Source: Nostoc linckia FACHB-104
Lineage (GTDB): Bacteria > Cyanobacteriota > Cyanobacteriia > Cyanobacteriales > Nostocaceae
Assembly: GCF_014696615.1 (NCBI RefSeq)
Contig: NZ_JACJQJ010000040.1
Location: 1 to 64,000 of the forward strand
DNA: 64,000 nt
Direction: 5' to 3'
Shown: positions 19,824 to 29,124 of the stretch, piece after piece
Numbering within the stretch: the stretch's first letter is position 1
How the letters are laid out: each line of letters begins with the position of its first letter
Translations under genes and position numbers: made by a program
Notes under the pieces: model-generated
Database searches by the model: none
Told to the model about the DNA's origin: nothing
The model's input: only the letters and a program-made list of their open reading frames with translations

Positions 19824-21020
19824 TTAGCTAAGTTGAATCTTCTTGATGATGACAACAGAACCAGCTACTACGAAGAAAGCAACTTCAGACAACAAAAAAG
19901 CTATTAAGGATGTAAAAAATTCTTGTTTAATTAAAATTGCGACTATAGCAGTAGCTCCAGCGCTACCACCAAAATATAAACCAGTAGCTAAACCTGCTTG
20001 CTGTAGTGAAACTTTCCCTAAGCAAAAGGGAATTATGCTAACAAAAATTAGCCCAAAGCTGATACCAAAACCCAGTATATATCCTACGACTAGATTATCG
20101 ATATCATTTAACAGTGCCAATCCCATTAGGCCTGTCATTGATCCTAAGCCTAGTAACATGACTTTATTAACACCGATTTGGGCTGTCAATTCTCCTAAAA
20201 TGACTGAGGACATTGCAGATACTAAAAGTATGCCAGAGGTAATAAATTCTAGCCTGAGTCCGGGTAGTTGAGTTTGTAAGACTTGAGGAAACATTGACAT
20301 GAGCAGATTGACTTCTAAACCTGCTCCTAAACCAATCACAAAAATTAAAAATAATAATAAAGAAGGAGCAGTAGGAGATAAATCGTCGTTGAGTGGATAC
20401 TGAGTTAAAACATATGGAGGAGTGAGCGATCGCAAAATATATGCTCCCATCACCAAGGCGATCGCACCTAACAGAAAAGTAATCGATGCACCTATACTGT
20501 GCATAAATTTATTGAAGAATGGCCCAATAGCTCCGATTAAGCCAAAGACGAATACTAAAGCAGCGTTAGCTTGTGGTAATTCCGTTAGAGGTGCAAACTG
20601 TGTGAGGAGTGCGATCGCGGGGCCACGAACAATCATCATTGCAATTACCCAAACTGTCATCAGCACAGGAACTAGCCAACGTGTACTTCCTTGCAGGTTT
20701 TGTTCTACTAACAGCGAGATCATCACAAAAATCAAACCTGCCAGAATTACCCCTACACTAATCAGGGGTAAGCGATTACCCCAGCGTTGCTGAATGCGAT
20801 CGGAAAATTGCCCTACAAAAGGTTCGATAACTGTGGCGAGTAACCCTTGTATTATCCACAGCCAAGCGGCTAATTCTCCAAATTTGAGTTTTTGTAAAAT
20901 TTGTGGTTGATAAAAACTATACGCCATCCAGCTGAGCATGATTGCGGCCAGTAAAACCGCTAATCCCCAAACTTGTCGCCATAAAATCTCAGTCGGACGG
21001 GAATCGAAAGATTTAACCAT
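19824..21020 (-). CDS. MFS transporter
   Basis: 398 aa, about 12 hydrophobic segments; QFSDRIQQRWGNRLPLI resembles MFS/GPH loop 2-3. Confidence 0.82.
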   Translation of the reverse strand: MVKSFDSRPTEILWRQVWGLAVLLAAIMLSWMAYSFYQPQILQKLKFGELAAWLWIIQGLLATVIEPFVGQFSDRIQQRWGNRLPLISVGVILAGLIFVMISLLVEQNLQGSTRWLVPVLMTVWVIAMMIVRGPAIALLTQFAPLTELPQANAALVFVFGLIGAIGPFFNKFMHSIGASITFLLGAIALVMGAYILRSLTPPYVLTQYPLNDDLSPTAPSLLLFLIFVIGLGAGLEVNLLMSMFPQVLQTQLPGLRLEFITSGILLVSAMSSVILGELTAQIGVNKVMLLGLGSMTGLMGLALLNDIDNLVVGYILGFGISFGLIFVSIIPFCLGKVSLQQAGLATGLYFGGSAGATAIVAILIKQEFFTSLIAFLLSEVAFFVVAGSVVIIKKIQLS

Positions 21021-21714
21021 GCTTTTGTTTTACTCTTTTACATCAGAGGTGCGATTTTAGGACAAGTTTGATCAGAAAAGCGTCGGTCACTACCTCCTGC
21101 ATTAAAACCAGTCAATTTTTACCTCATGCACTTCAAATATGCTGTAACTAATACCAAATGCCAAATGACAAATCGCAAATAATTATTGTTGGCACCTAAT
21201 GAACAAATAACTTATTTCATAAGCAATGGTATTTTGTCTGAATTAAAGTACTATTTATAACTTTAGCTTGTGATTATAACCGTGACCCCACAGAATAGCC
21301 AAGGGTGAAATCTCTTAATTACTTGCTTGGCAATCGATACTTTTAATTCTATAACCGTTGTACTGAAACTACCCAGGGGTTAAACCTAGCAGTGTCAAGC
21401 AATTTTATGTATAAATTTATGGTTTTGTTTTATATCGAAGACTATAAATTATGAATTATCAATTAAATATCTGATACAAATAACTCCCTGGGAGAGTCCG
21501 GAGATTTAGCAATGCTAACCCCTAAAAAAATCTATATGTACCATAATGTTATTGAATTGGTATTACCTTGAAGTAATCCCTTTTAGGTAAGTTGCATCTG
21601 CTGTAATTACCAATGCAAAATATGAAATATGTCTTGGAAAGTTTGCAAGGTCGGGGGGCACCGCAAGCAACTTTCAGCAAAATCTCAAATTAAGTGAGAG
21701 AAGGTAATAATTTT

Positions 21715-23067
21715 TTATTGTGGGTGAGGACGGACGCATTTTAAAGATTTAGGGTCGTTGTAGTCATGGTGACTAGCTTTATATTTATCGGGATATTTCA
21801 TTTTGCAATAAGCGTCCAAATTCATGCCTACTCGTTTTATTTCCTGCTGTTTGGCAGGAGGAACGGCAAAGGGAAAATTACCTGCATTTGGTTTTATTCT
21901 ATATAAACAAACCCAACGAAAGACAGGCCAAACATCTGTGTATTCACCTTCATAGTATGACCCTTTCTTTTCGATATTTACTATACCCTTTTCTTGAACT
22001 TCAGGAATATCTTGATAAATCAAATTGCTATTACAAACATCTTGCATATCAATTTTGACTTCATCAATATTTTGATTAATGCTATTTTGAGTTATTTTAT
22101 GAATGATTTGCCAGGCAAATATGGCATTAATAGCTAATGATAAAGCTAAAACAATGTTTTTTATGAAAGGATATCTATGATATTGTTTATGAACAACAGA
22201 ACCAGTACCCTGAGTTGGTGGTCTAGTTGATGTATTTTGAGTGATTTGAGCAAGAGCTATCAAAGCTTCGGTTGCTGATTCATAGCGATTGTTAAAATTG
22301 CGACATACCATTTTATCTAAAACTGAAGCTAGAGCATTGCTAATATTTGGTACGTATTTACGCCAGATAAGTTCTCCTGCAGGGTTTTTTTCTAAATTTC
22401 TGGGAACTAATCCACTTAGAGCTTGAATCCCTAACACTCCCAAAGCATAAATATCACTACATAATTTGGGATGGCCTTGTTCTTGTTCAAGAGGAATGTA
22501 ACCAGGAGTACCAACATTACGTGTGAGACTGGGTGTATTATTTTCGTTAACTTCTAAGGTACTAATTTCTTTAACAGCCCCAAAATCAATTAGCACAATT
22601 TTGCCATCTGAATATCTCCGAATCAAATTTGATGGTTTAATATCTCGGTGAATAACTTTTTCTTGATGAATAAATTCTAAAACTTGCAGAATATCCTGTA
22701 ATAGGGCAATTACCGTGTTTTCTTCTAAAGGACGATCTGGAATAATTTCTGAAGTTAAATCTTTACCATCTATGAATTCTTGAACTAAATAAAATTCCTC
22801 ATTTTCTTCAAAATAAGCGAATAATTCAGGAATTCTATCGTATTTCTTGCCTAATCTTTCTAAAACTTTCGCTTCTCTTTGAAACAATTCTCGAGCTAAT
22901 GGTAAGGTATGTGGATCATGTCTGCGTAAACTCAGTTGTTTAACAACAAATTTACAATGGCTTGGTCTGTCTATATCAACAGCTAAGTAAGTAATACCAA
23001 ATCCACCGCTTCCTAGACGCTCTTGAATGCGGTAATGTCCTCTAATTATTGTTCCGTTTTGAATCAT
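21715..23067 (-). CDS. transmembrane Ser/Thr protein kinase
   Basis: 450 aa; LGSGGFGITYLAVD, VIHRDIKPSNLI, LIDFGAVKE, GTPGYIPLEQ; one TM segment and a Cys-containing C-terminal domain. Confidence 0.93.
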   Translation of the reverse strand: MIQNGTIIRGHYRIQERLGSGGFGITYLAVDIDRPSHCKFVVKQLSLRRHDPHTLPLARELFQREAKVLERLGKKYDRIPELFAYFEENEEFYLVQEFIDGKDLTSEIIPDRPLEENTVIALLQDILQVLEFIHQEKVIHRDIKPSNLIRRYSDGKIVLIDFGAVKEISTLEVNENNTPSLTRNVGTPGYIPLEQEQGHPKLCSDIYALGVLGIQALSGLVPRNLEKNPAGELIWRKYVPNISNALASVLDKMVCRNFNNRYESATEALIALAQITQNTSTRPPTQGTGSVVHKQYHRYPFIKNIVLALSLAINAIFAWQIIHKITQNSINQNIDEVKIDMQDVCNSNLIYQDIPEVQEKGIVNIEKKGSYYEGEYTDVWPVFRWVCLYRIKPNAGNFPFAVPPAKQQEIKRVGMNLDAYCKMKYPDKYKASHHDYNDPKSLKCVRPHPQ

Positions 23068-23532
23068 ATTTATCTATCTATATAGGAAATTTGTATCGCT
23101 TCACACTATAGATTCAGGAATTACCTATTATTGATTATCTCAGGTCTTATATACAAAGAGTTGGCTTGATAACAACAAGAACAACAATTAGCTAAGAGTT
23201 TAAAAGCCTTGATTTTTAAATTTTGGGTAAAAGCTAATTTTGCATATAGATGCTACATTGCACTGCAAAAATTCCTCCAACTTTTCCAAAAAACTTGAGG
23301 AAATATTAATGTATAAGCGGAAATAAAAGGATATAAAACTAAGTTGGCGTAAATAAACATAATTATATTAATAAGTATTAAGAGAAAGGGTAAAGATGAA
23401 AAAGCTTACCCTCTTCCTCCTACAAAGTTTACATATTTTGCTTGAATCACGCCTGCTTTCTTAGCAGTTTAAATGATTTGTGACACCTAACATACAGGTT
23501 TTTGAGAATTGACTAATCAAGGAAAAATGTCA

Positions 23533-25047
23533 TCATTTTCTCAATTTAGCTAACAAATTTTCTGTTTGTTGTAGATTTACTAAAGTATTCGCACATAAAA
23601 TCCCTGAAGCAGCCACTGCGGGAACACCAATTCCAGGGATGGTGCTATCACCAACGCGATATAAACCCTGTATTGGCGTGTGCGTGCTAGGAAACATCCC
23701 CTGATCAGCAGCAATGGCTGGGCCGTAGGTTCCTCGATATCTGCGAAGATAATGAGCATGGGTGAGGGGTGTGCCGATTAGTTCCACGACTACACGCTCT
23801 CGGATATCGGGGATAATGCGTTCTAAGGCGCGATATAAAGACTGTGCTTTCTGGCGTTTCTTGTCTTCATAATCTTGATTTCGTTCCCAGCCAGTGTAAG
23901 GTTCTAAGGTGTAAGCGTGAACTACATGATGTCCCTCTGGGGCGAGTGTTGCATCCCAAACCGTAGGAATTGAAATCATGCAACTATTCCCTGGGATTGT
24001 AATATCTTGATTGGAATCATGGACTACTACATGATGTCCGGTTAAATTCTCTAAATTATCCGCCTTAATACCTAAATGCAAATGCATAAAACTATCAACC
24101 GCTGGCGTATCTAAAGCTGCTTGGCGGAAACTTGCAGGTAAATCTTCAGGACGTAGCAAATGATTGTAAGTATCCCAAATACTCGCATTGGAAATAACAA
24201 TTGGCGATCGCAAAATCTCACCTGTTGCTAATCTCACCCCGACAACTTTGCCTGATTCCACCAAGATTTGCTCGACGTGACATCCTAAACGCAGTTGTCC
24301 GCCCCAGCGTTCTAATCCTTTAACTAAAGCCTGAACAATTGCTGCACTTCCCCCAAGGGGATATTCCACCCCCGCACGAGAACGTTCCCCTAACATAAAA
24401 GCTACTTCTGGGGCAATTGTGCCATGTGCCTTCAACCCTGAAAGTAAAAAGCATTCTAAATCAATTAACCGCCTTACCCAAGGGTCTTTTACTGTTGCAT
24501 CCATGACATTACCCGCTGAACTTTGCACCAGGGGCAAGTAAGGCAACATTTTCAGCAATGATGGTAAGTAACTTTTTATTAATGTGAGTACAACTTGCCA
24601 ATCTGAGCGTAACGCTAAAGTAGGAATACCCCGCATCGCTTCATACAAGCCTAACAAGCGTTCTGTAAACCGTTGCAGTTCTTTCGCGCCTTGAGGTGTA
24701 ACTCGCTCCACCTCCTGCCAATAACGTTCAGCATCGCTGTAAACTGCAATAGTCCCTTCAGGAAAATGGTAGTGTCCCAAAGGATCATAAGGTATAACTT
24801 GAATGGATTCACCAAGCACATCCAAAACTTGTTTGAGTGGATTCAAGCTTTGGGTATCACTCAGACCACAATAGAAAGAAGGGCCAGAATCAAATTCAAA
24901 TCCCCGTCGTCTAAAACTATGAGCAGCACCACCTGCAATTGTATGGCTTTCGCAAACAATTACGCGCTGGCCATAACGAGCCAGTAAACCCGCAGTACAC
25001 AAACCACCGATACCGCTACCAATTACAATGACATCACTATCTTGCAT
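23533..25047 (-). CDS. FAD-dependent carotenoid isomerase/desaturase-like oxidoreductase
   Basis: 504 aa; DVIVIGSGIGGLCTAGLLARYGQRVIVCE, YPLGGSAAIVQALVKGLERWGG, YRVGDSTIPGIGVPAVAASG. Confidence 0.85.
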   Translation of the reverse strand: MQDSDVIVIGSGIGGLCTAGLLARYGQRVIVCESHTIAGGAAHSFRRRGFEFDSGPSFYCGLSDTQSLNPLKQVLDVLGESIQVIPYDPLGHYHFPEGTIAVYSDAERYWQEVERVTPQGAKELQRFTERLLGLYEAMRGIPTLALRSDWQVVLTLIKSYLPSLLKMLPYLPLVQSSAGNVMDATVKDPWVRRLIDLECFLLSGLKAHGTIAPEVAFMLGERSRAGVEYPLGGSAAIVQALVKGLERWGGQLRLGCHVEQILVESGKVVGVRLATGEILRSPIVISNASIWDTYNHLLRPEDLPASFRQAALDTPAVDSFMHLHLGIKADNLENLTGHHVVVHDSNQDITIPGNSCMISIPTVWDATLAPEGHHVVHAYTLEPYTGWERNQDYEDKKRQKAQSLYRALERIIPDIRERVVVELIGTPLTHAHYLRRYRGTYGPAIAADQGMFPSTHTPIQGLYRVGDSTIPGIGVPAVAASGILCANTLVNLQQTENLLAKLRK

Positions 25048-25247
25048 TTTTGTCCTTTGTCTAATTTGTCCTTTGTCTAATTTGTCCTTTGTCCTTTGTC
25101 TAATTTGTCCTTTGTCTTTTGTCTTTTGTCCTTTGTCTAATGACTAATTATTAATGACTAATGACCAATGACCAATGACTAATGACCAACGACTAATGAC
25201 CAATGACTAATGACCAACGACTAATGACTAATGACTAATGACCAATG
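25048..25247. repeat. short tandem repeats: (TTTGTC-C/TAA)n then (TAATGAC/CAATGAC)n
   Basis: Intergenic DNA between divergent genes is almost entirely these heptamer-like repeats. Confidence 0.95.
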
Positions 25248-26027
25248 ACAGAACCATTAATTGAATTAAGAGGCGTGTCTAAGTCCTTTGGTAGCAACAA
25301 GGTTTTAGATCGTGTGGATTTGACAATTCATCGGGGAGAAGCACTAGGAATTATTGGCCCTTCTGGGACTGGTAAATCTACAATTTTGCGGGTGATTGCG
25401 GGATTACTACCTGTGGATGAAGGCGAAATATATGTTCAAGGAGTGCGGCGCACGGGTTTGATTGAGGATGGGGCTGATAGTGTGGGGATTGGGATGGTAT
25501 TTCAGCAAGCAGCCTTGTTTGATTCGCTGACAGTAGAAGAGAATGTGGGGTTTTTACTGTATCAAAATTCCAAAATAGCGCGATCGCGCATTCGCCAACT
25601 GGTGAATACAAAATTGGAAATGGTAGGTTTACCGGGAATTGGCGAACTTTATCCATCGGAACTTTCTGGAGGTATGCGGAAACGAGTTAGTTTTGCGCGT
25701 GCAATTATGTCTAACCCTGAGAGTGATCAACAGGGGCCAGAACTGTTACTTTACGATGAACCGACAGCCGGACTCGACCCCATTGCTTCTACAGTTATCG
25801 AAGATTTAATTCGTCATTTGCAATGCTCACATGGAGTTTGTAGTACTTATGCGATTGTCACCCATCAAGACAGCACAATTCGCCGTACCGCTGATAGAGT
25901 AATTTTTCTCTATCAAGGTAGAGTGCAGTGGCAGGGTACAGTTGATGAAATAGATAGCACAGACCATCCATTGATTAGACAATTTATGAGTGGAAGTGTG
26001 CAAGGCCCAATTCAGGTCGTCGGCTAG
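25245..26027 (+). CDS. ABC transporter ATP-binding protein, MlaF-like
   Basis: 260 aa; Walker A GPSGTGKST, signature LSGGMRKRVSFARAI, Walker B LLLYDEPTAGLDP; followed by an MCE gene. Confidence 0.92.
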   Translation: MTEPLIELRGVSKSFGSNKVLDRVDLTIHRGEALGIIGPSGTGKSTILRVIAGLLPVDEGEIYVQGVRRTGLIEDGADSVGIGMVFQQAALFDSLTVEENVGFLLYQNSKIARSRIRQLVNTKLEMVGLPGIGELYPSELSGGMRKRVSFARAIMSNPESDQQGPELLLYDEPTAGLDPIASTVIEDLIRHLQCSHGVCSTYAIVTHQDSTIRRTADRVIFLYQGRVQWQGTVDEIDSTDHPLIRQFMSGSVQGPIQVVG

Positions 26028-26044
26028 ATGGATGGAGGAAAAAT

Positions 26045-27469
26045 ATGCGATCGCGAACATTTAGAGAAGGTTCTGTGGGGCTGTTGATCCTAATGGGAGT
26101 GGGAGCATTTGGATTAATAGTCATCTGGTTGAATCGCGTTAGCACTAGTCGCGGTTCATACAAGGCAATTGTGGAATTTGCGAATGCGGGCGGGATGCAA
26201 AAAGGCGCAACAGTCCGCTACCGTGGCGTGAAAATCGGCAATATATCCGCAATTCGACCGGGGCCAAATAACATTGAAGTAGAAATTGAAATTCCCCAAG
26301 GTGATTTAATTATTCCTAGCAATGTAGTAGTTGAAGCCAATCAGAGTGGACTGATTAGCGAAAGTATCATTGATATTACTCCTAAAGCTGCTTTACCTAC
26401 TGGGGTTGTTGTTGCTAAACCACGAGATAAAAATTGTGATCCTAAACTAATTATTTGTAATGGCTCGCGGCTAAAAGGTCAAGTTGGTATCAGTGTTGAT
26501 GAACTGATTCGCAGCTCAACTGAGTTGGCGACTGTATATAATAACCCCAAATTTTATAGTAATGTTAACAGGCTATTAGAAAGCTCCACCTCCGCCGCCA
26601 CGAGCTTGACTGCTCTAACTCGCGACCTCCGGGTTTTATCTAGAAGCGCCCAAGGTCAGTTAGGCACATTTTCCGCTACAGCTAATTCTGTACAACGGGC
26701 GACTAATCAATTAACCGCATCTAGTACTAAAACAGTCAATCAACTGGGTTCAGCCGCAACCCAATTTAGTTTAACTGCAAGTCAAGCCAGTCGCCTTTTG
26801 ACTAACTTAGATAACCTAGTCACTAACAACCGTTCTTCATTGGTTGCGGCTTTAAACAATATCACCGAAACCAGCAACGCTTTACGCACTACAGTTAGCG
26901 GCTTATCACCTGCAATTAATCGCTTAACTCAAGGTGAAGCGATTAAAAATTTAGAAACTCTATCTGCAAATGCAGCACAAGCATCAGCTAATTTACGCGA
27001 TGCAACCAAGAGTTTAAACGACCCCAAAAACACAGTATTACTGCAACAAACTCTCGATTCTGCTAGAGCTACTTTTGAAAATACCCAGAAAATTACCGCT
27101 GATTTAGACGAGTTGACAGGCGACCCAACTTTTAGAAGTAATCTCAGACAATTGGTCAATGGTTTGAGTAACTTAGTATCTTCCACCGAACAAATGCAGC
27201 AGCAAGTAGAGGTGGCTGCTACTCTAGATGCGCTCAAAGCATCAATTAATAAGCCTGATAATCAACCTAATGTTGTAATTGCAACTCCACCCATCAAACC
27301 ACAAGCTGTCACTATTAATCCTTCAGCTACCTCTGTTAAAACTGCTGATAAACACTTTCCATCAGCTGTCACTATAACTACGCCGGAATCATCTTCAGAA
27401 AAATTGTTGCAGCAACTAAGACAATATCAAAAGCAACGGGAACAAGAGAAGATAGAGGCGAGGAATTAG
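26045..27469 (+). CDS. MCE/MlaD-family protein
   Basis: 474 aa; N-term TM then FANAGGMQKGATVRYRGVKIGNISAIRPGPNNIEVEIEI (MCE domain). Confidence 0.92.
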   Translation: MRSRTFREGSVGLLILMGVGAFGLIVIWLNRVSTSRGSYKAIVEFANAGGMQKGATVRYRGVKIGNISAIRPGPNNIEVEIEIPQGDLIIPSNVVVEANQSGLISESIIDITPKAALPTGVVVAKPRDKNCDPKLIICNGSRLKGQVGISVDELIRSSTELATVYNNPKFYSNVNRLLESSTSAATSLTALTRDLRVLSRSAQGQLGTFSATANSVQRATNQLTASSTKTVNQLGSAATQFSLTASQASRLLTNLDNLVTNNRSSLVAALNNITETSNALRTTVSGLSPAINRLTQGEAIKNLETLSANAAQASANLRDATKSLNDPKNTVLLQQTLDSARATFENTQKITADLDELTGDPTFRSNLRQLVNGLSNLVSSTEQMQQQVEVAATLDALKASINKPDNQPNVVIATPPIKPQAVTINPSATSVKTADKHFPSAVTITTPESSSEKLLQQLRQYQKQREQEKIEARN

Positions 27470-27525
27470 GGATTAGGGATTGGGGACTGGGTATTGGGGA
27501 CTGGGTATTGGGGATTGGGGATGAG
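27470..27525. repeat. short GGGGATTGG/GGGACTGGGTATT repeats
   Basis: Tandem variants of GGGGA(T/C)TGGG. Confidence 0.8.
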
Positions 27526-27587
27526 GGACAATAACTTTTGACTTTTTAGTATAGACGCGATTTATTACGTCTATATAACTCTTGTAC

Positions 27588-27607
27588 AGACGCGATTCAT
27601 CGCGTCT
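27588..27607. repeat. palindrome AGACGCGATTCATCGCGTCT, copy 1 (a degenerate copy lies at 27552-27571)
   Basis: Near-perfect palindrome; the same sequence recurs at 35930 and 41157. Confidence 0.8.
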
Positions 27608-27623
27608 CTCCAACCCTTAACTT

Positions 27624-28679
27624 ATGAAAGATAATCAAAATTTTTTCCTGCGTAATATTTGGTATTATGCCTTGCCTAGCGATCGCCTGAAGCCAGGTAA
27701 GATGATCGCCCGTACTTTTTTGGAAGAACCAGTATTACTATGTCGTACCCTTGAGGGTAAAGTGTTTGCTGTGCGGGATATTTGTCCCCATCGTGGTATT
27801 CCTTTAAGCTGCGGGCGCTTTGATGGGCAGGAAGTAGAATGCTGTTATCATGGTTGGCGTTTTGATCATGGGGGGCGTTGTACTGTCATTCCTTCTTTAG
27901 TTGAAGGACAAGATGTAGATTTAAATCGCTACAATGTAGAATCCTACGAAGTGAGGGAAACTCAGGGTAATATCTGGATATATATGCCAGAACCAGGTAA
28001 ATCTCAAGGTTCGCCCTCAGATATGGAAATTCCCGTGATTCCCGGGTTTGGCGATCGCCCGCCGCAGTTAGTTGAAGTGATGCGGTTTCCCTGTTTTGTC
28101 GATCATGCAATCTTAGGTTTGATGGATCCCGCCCATTCGCCTTATGTGCATCGCGTCTGGTGGTGGCGTTCTGGTCAACTACACGACGAAATTAAGCAAT
28201 TTGACCCTTCACCTTATGGGTTTACCATGCGTAAACACCAATTACCCGCTAATACAGGTTCAGCTTATAAATTCATCGGCGGCGGAATTCCCGAAACCGA
28301 AATTTCTTTCCGCATCCCCGGAGTGAGAATCGAAAACACCACAACCGCCAAGCATCAAGTTTGCAACTTGACAGCAATTACACCAATTTCAGAAACAGAA
28401 TGCGAAGTGAATTTTGCCTTTTATTGGACAGTTCCTTGGGCTGGATTTGCCAAGCCGTTAATTCGTCTATTTACACGCGCCTTTCTTGACCAAGACCGCA
28501 GGGTAGTAGAAAAGCAGCAAATTGGTTTAAAGCACGATCCTGTGCTGCGATTAATTAAAGATTCCGATGTACAGGCGCAATGGTATTACCAATTAAAGCG
28601 CGAGTATGCACGTTCTTTGACTGAAGGTCGTCCCTTTATCAACCCGGTGAAGAGTCAGCTGTTGCATTGGCGGGCTTAA
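27624..28679 (+). CDS. Rieske [2Fe-2S] ring-hydroxylating oxygenase-like protein
   Basis: 351 aa; CPHRGIPLSCGRFDGQEVECCYHGWRFD (Rieske), DHAILGLMDPAHSPYVH (mononuclear iron region). Confidence 0.9.
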   Translation: MKDNQNFFLRNIWYYALPSDRLKPGKMIARTFLEEPVLLCRTLEGKVFAVRDICPHRGIPLSCGRFDGQEVECCYHGWRFDHGGRCTVIPSLVEGQDVDLNRYNVESYEVRETQGNIWIYMPEPGKSQGSPSDMEIPVIPGFGDRPPQLVEVMRFPCFVDHAILGLMDPAHSPYVHRVWWWRSGQLHDEIKQFDPSPYGFTMRKHQLPANTGSAYKFIGGGIPETEISFRIPGVRIENTTTAKHQVCNLTAITPISETECEVNFAFYWTVPWAGFAKPLIRLFTRAFLDQDRRVVEKQQIGLKHDPVLRLIKDSDVQAQWYYQLKREYARSLTEGRPFINPVKSQLLHWRA

Positions 28680-28762
28680 TTTGGTGTTGAGTTTAAGGAT
28701 AGCGCATTAAGCTTGCAGGGGGGCAGGGGGCAGGGAGCAAGGGGGAGAAAGATTATCCTTGA

Positions 28763-28993
28763 TTGTATTGGGATGCATTGTTAATGCATGGGCTGACATT
28801 GGCAATGTATCGGGTTGCATTGTTAATGTATAGGGTTACATTGGCAATGTATCTGGTCACATTGTTAATGTATGGGTTTACATTGGTAATGTATCGGGTC
28901 ACATTATTAATGTATGGGGTTACATTGCCAATGTATCGGGTCACATTATTAATGCATAGGCTGACATTGTTAATGCATCGGCTGGCAAAGATA
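28763..28993. repeat. 21-bp tandem repeat array, about 11 units, each with a palindromic core
   Basis: Units such as ATGTATCGGGTCACATTGTTA; core TACATTG-N-CAATGTA is self-complementary; units alternate TTA/GCA endings (42-bp higher order). Confidence 0.95.
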
Positions 28994-29124
28994 ATTCATG
29001 AATGCGATCGCGGATGTCAGCTTATCGTCATTTAAATTGCATCATTCCCATGCTGGGAAACCCTCTCCCTTACCCCCTGCGCCCCTGCAGCCGCAATGTG
29101 CTTTCCTATATGCTTAACAGCTTA

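Noticed and set aside
19843-20793. ORFs 19843-20271 and 20422-20793 (+)
   Set aside because: Antisense to the MFS transporter gene 19824-21020; composition typical of shadow ORFs.
28763-28993. CRISPR array
   Set aside because: Units are contiguous 21-bp tandem repeats without unique spacers; no cas genes nearby.
28753-29035. ORFs 28763-29035 (+) and 28753-28944 (-) as repeat proteins
   Set aside because: Both are translations of the 21-bp palindromic array; open frames on both strands are explained by absence of stop codons in the unit, and no RBS is seen.
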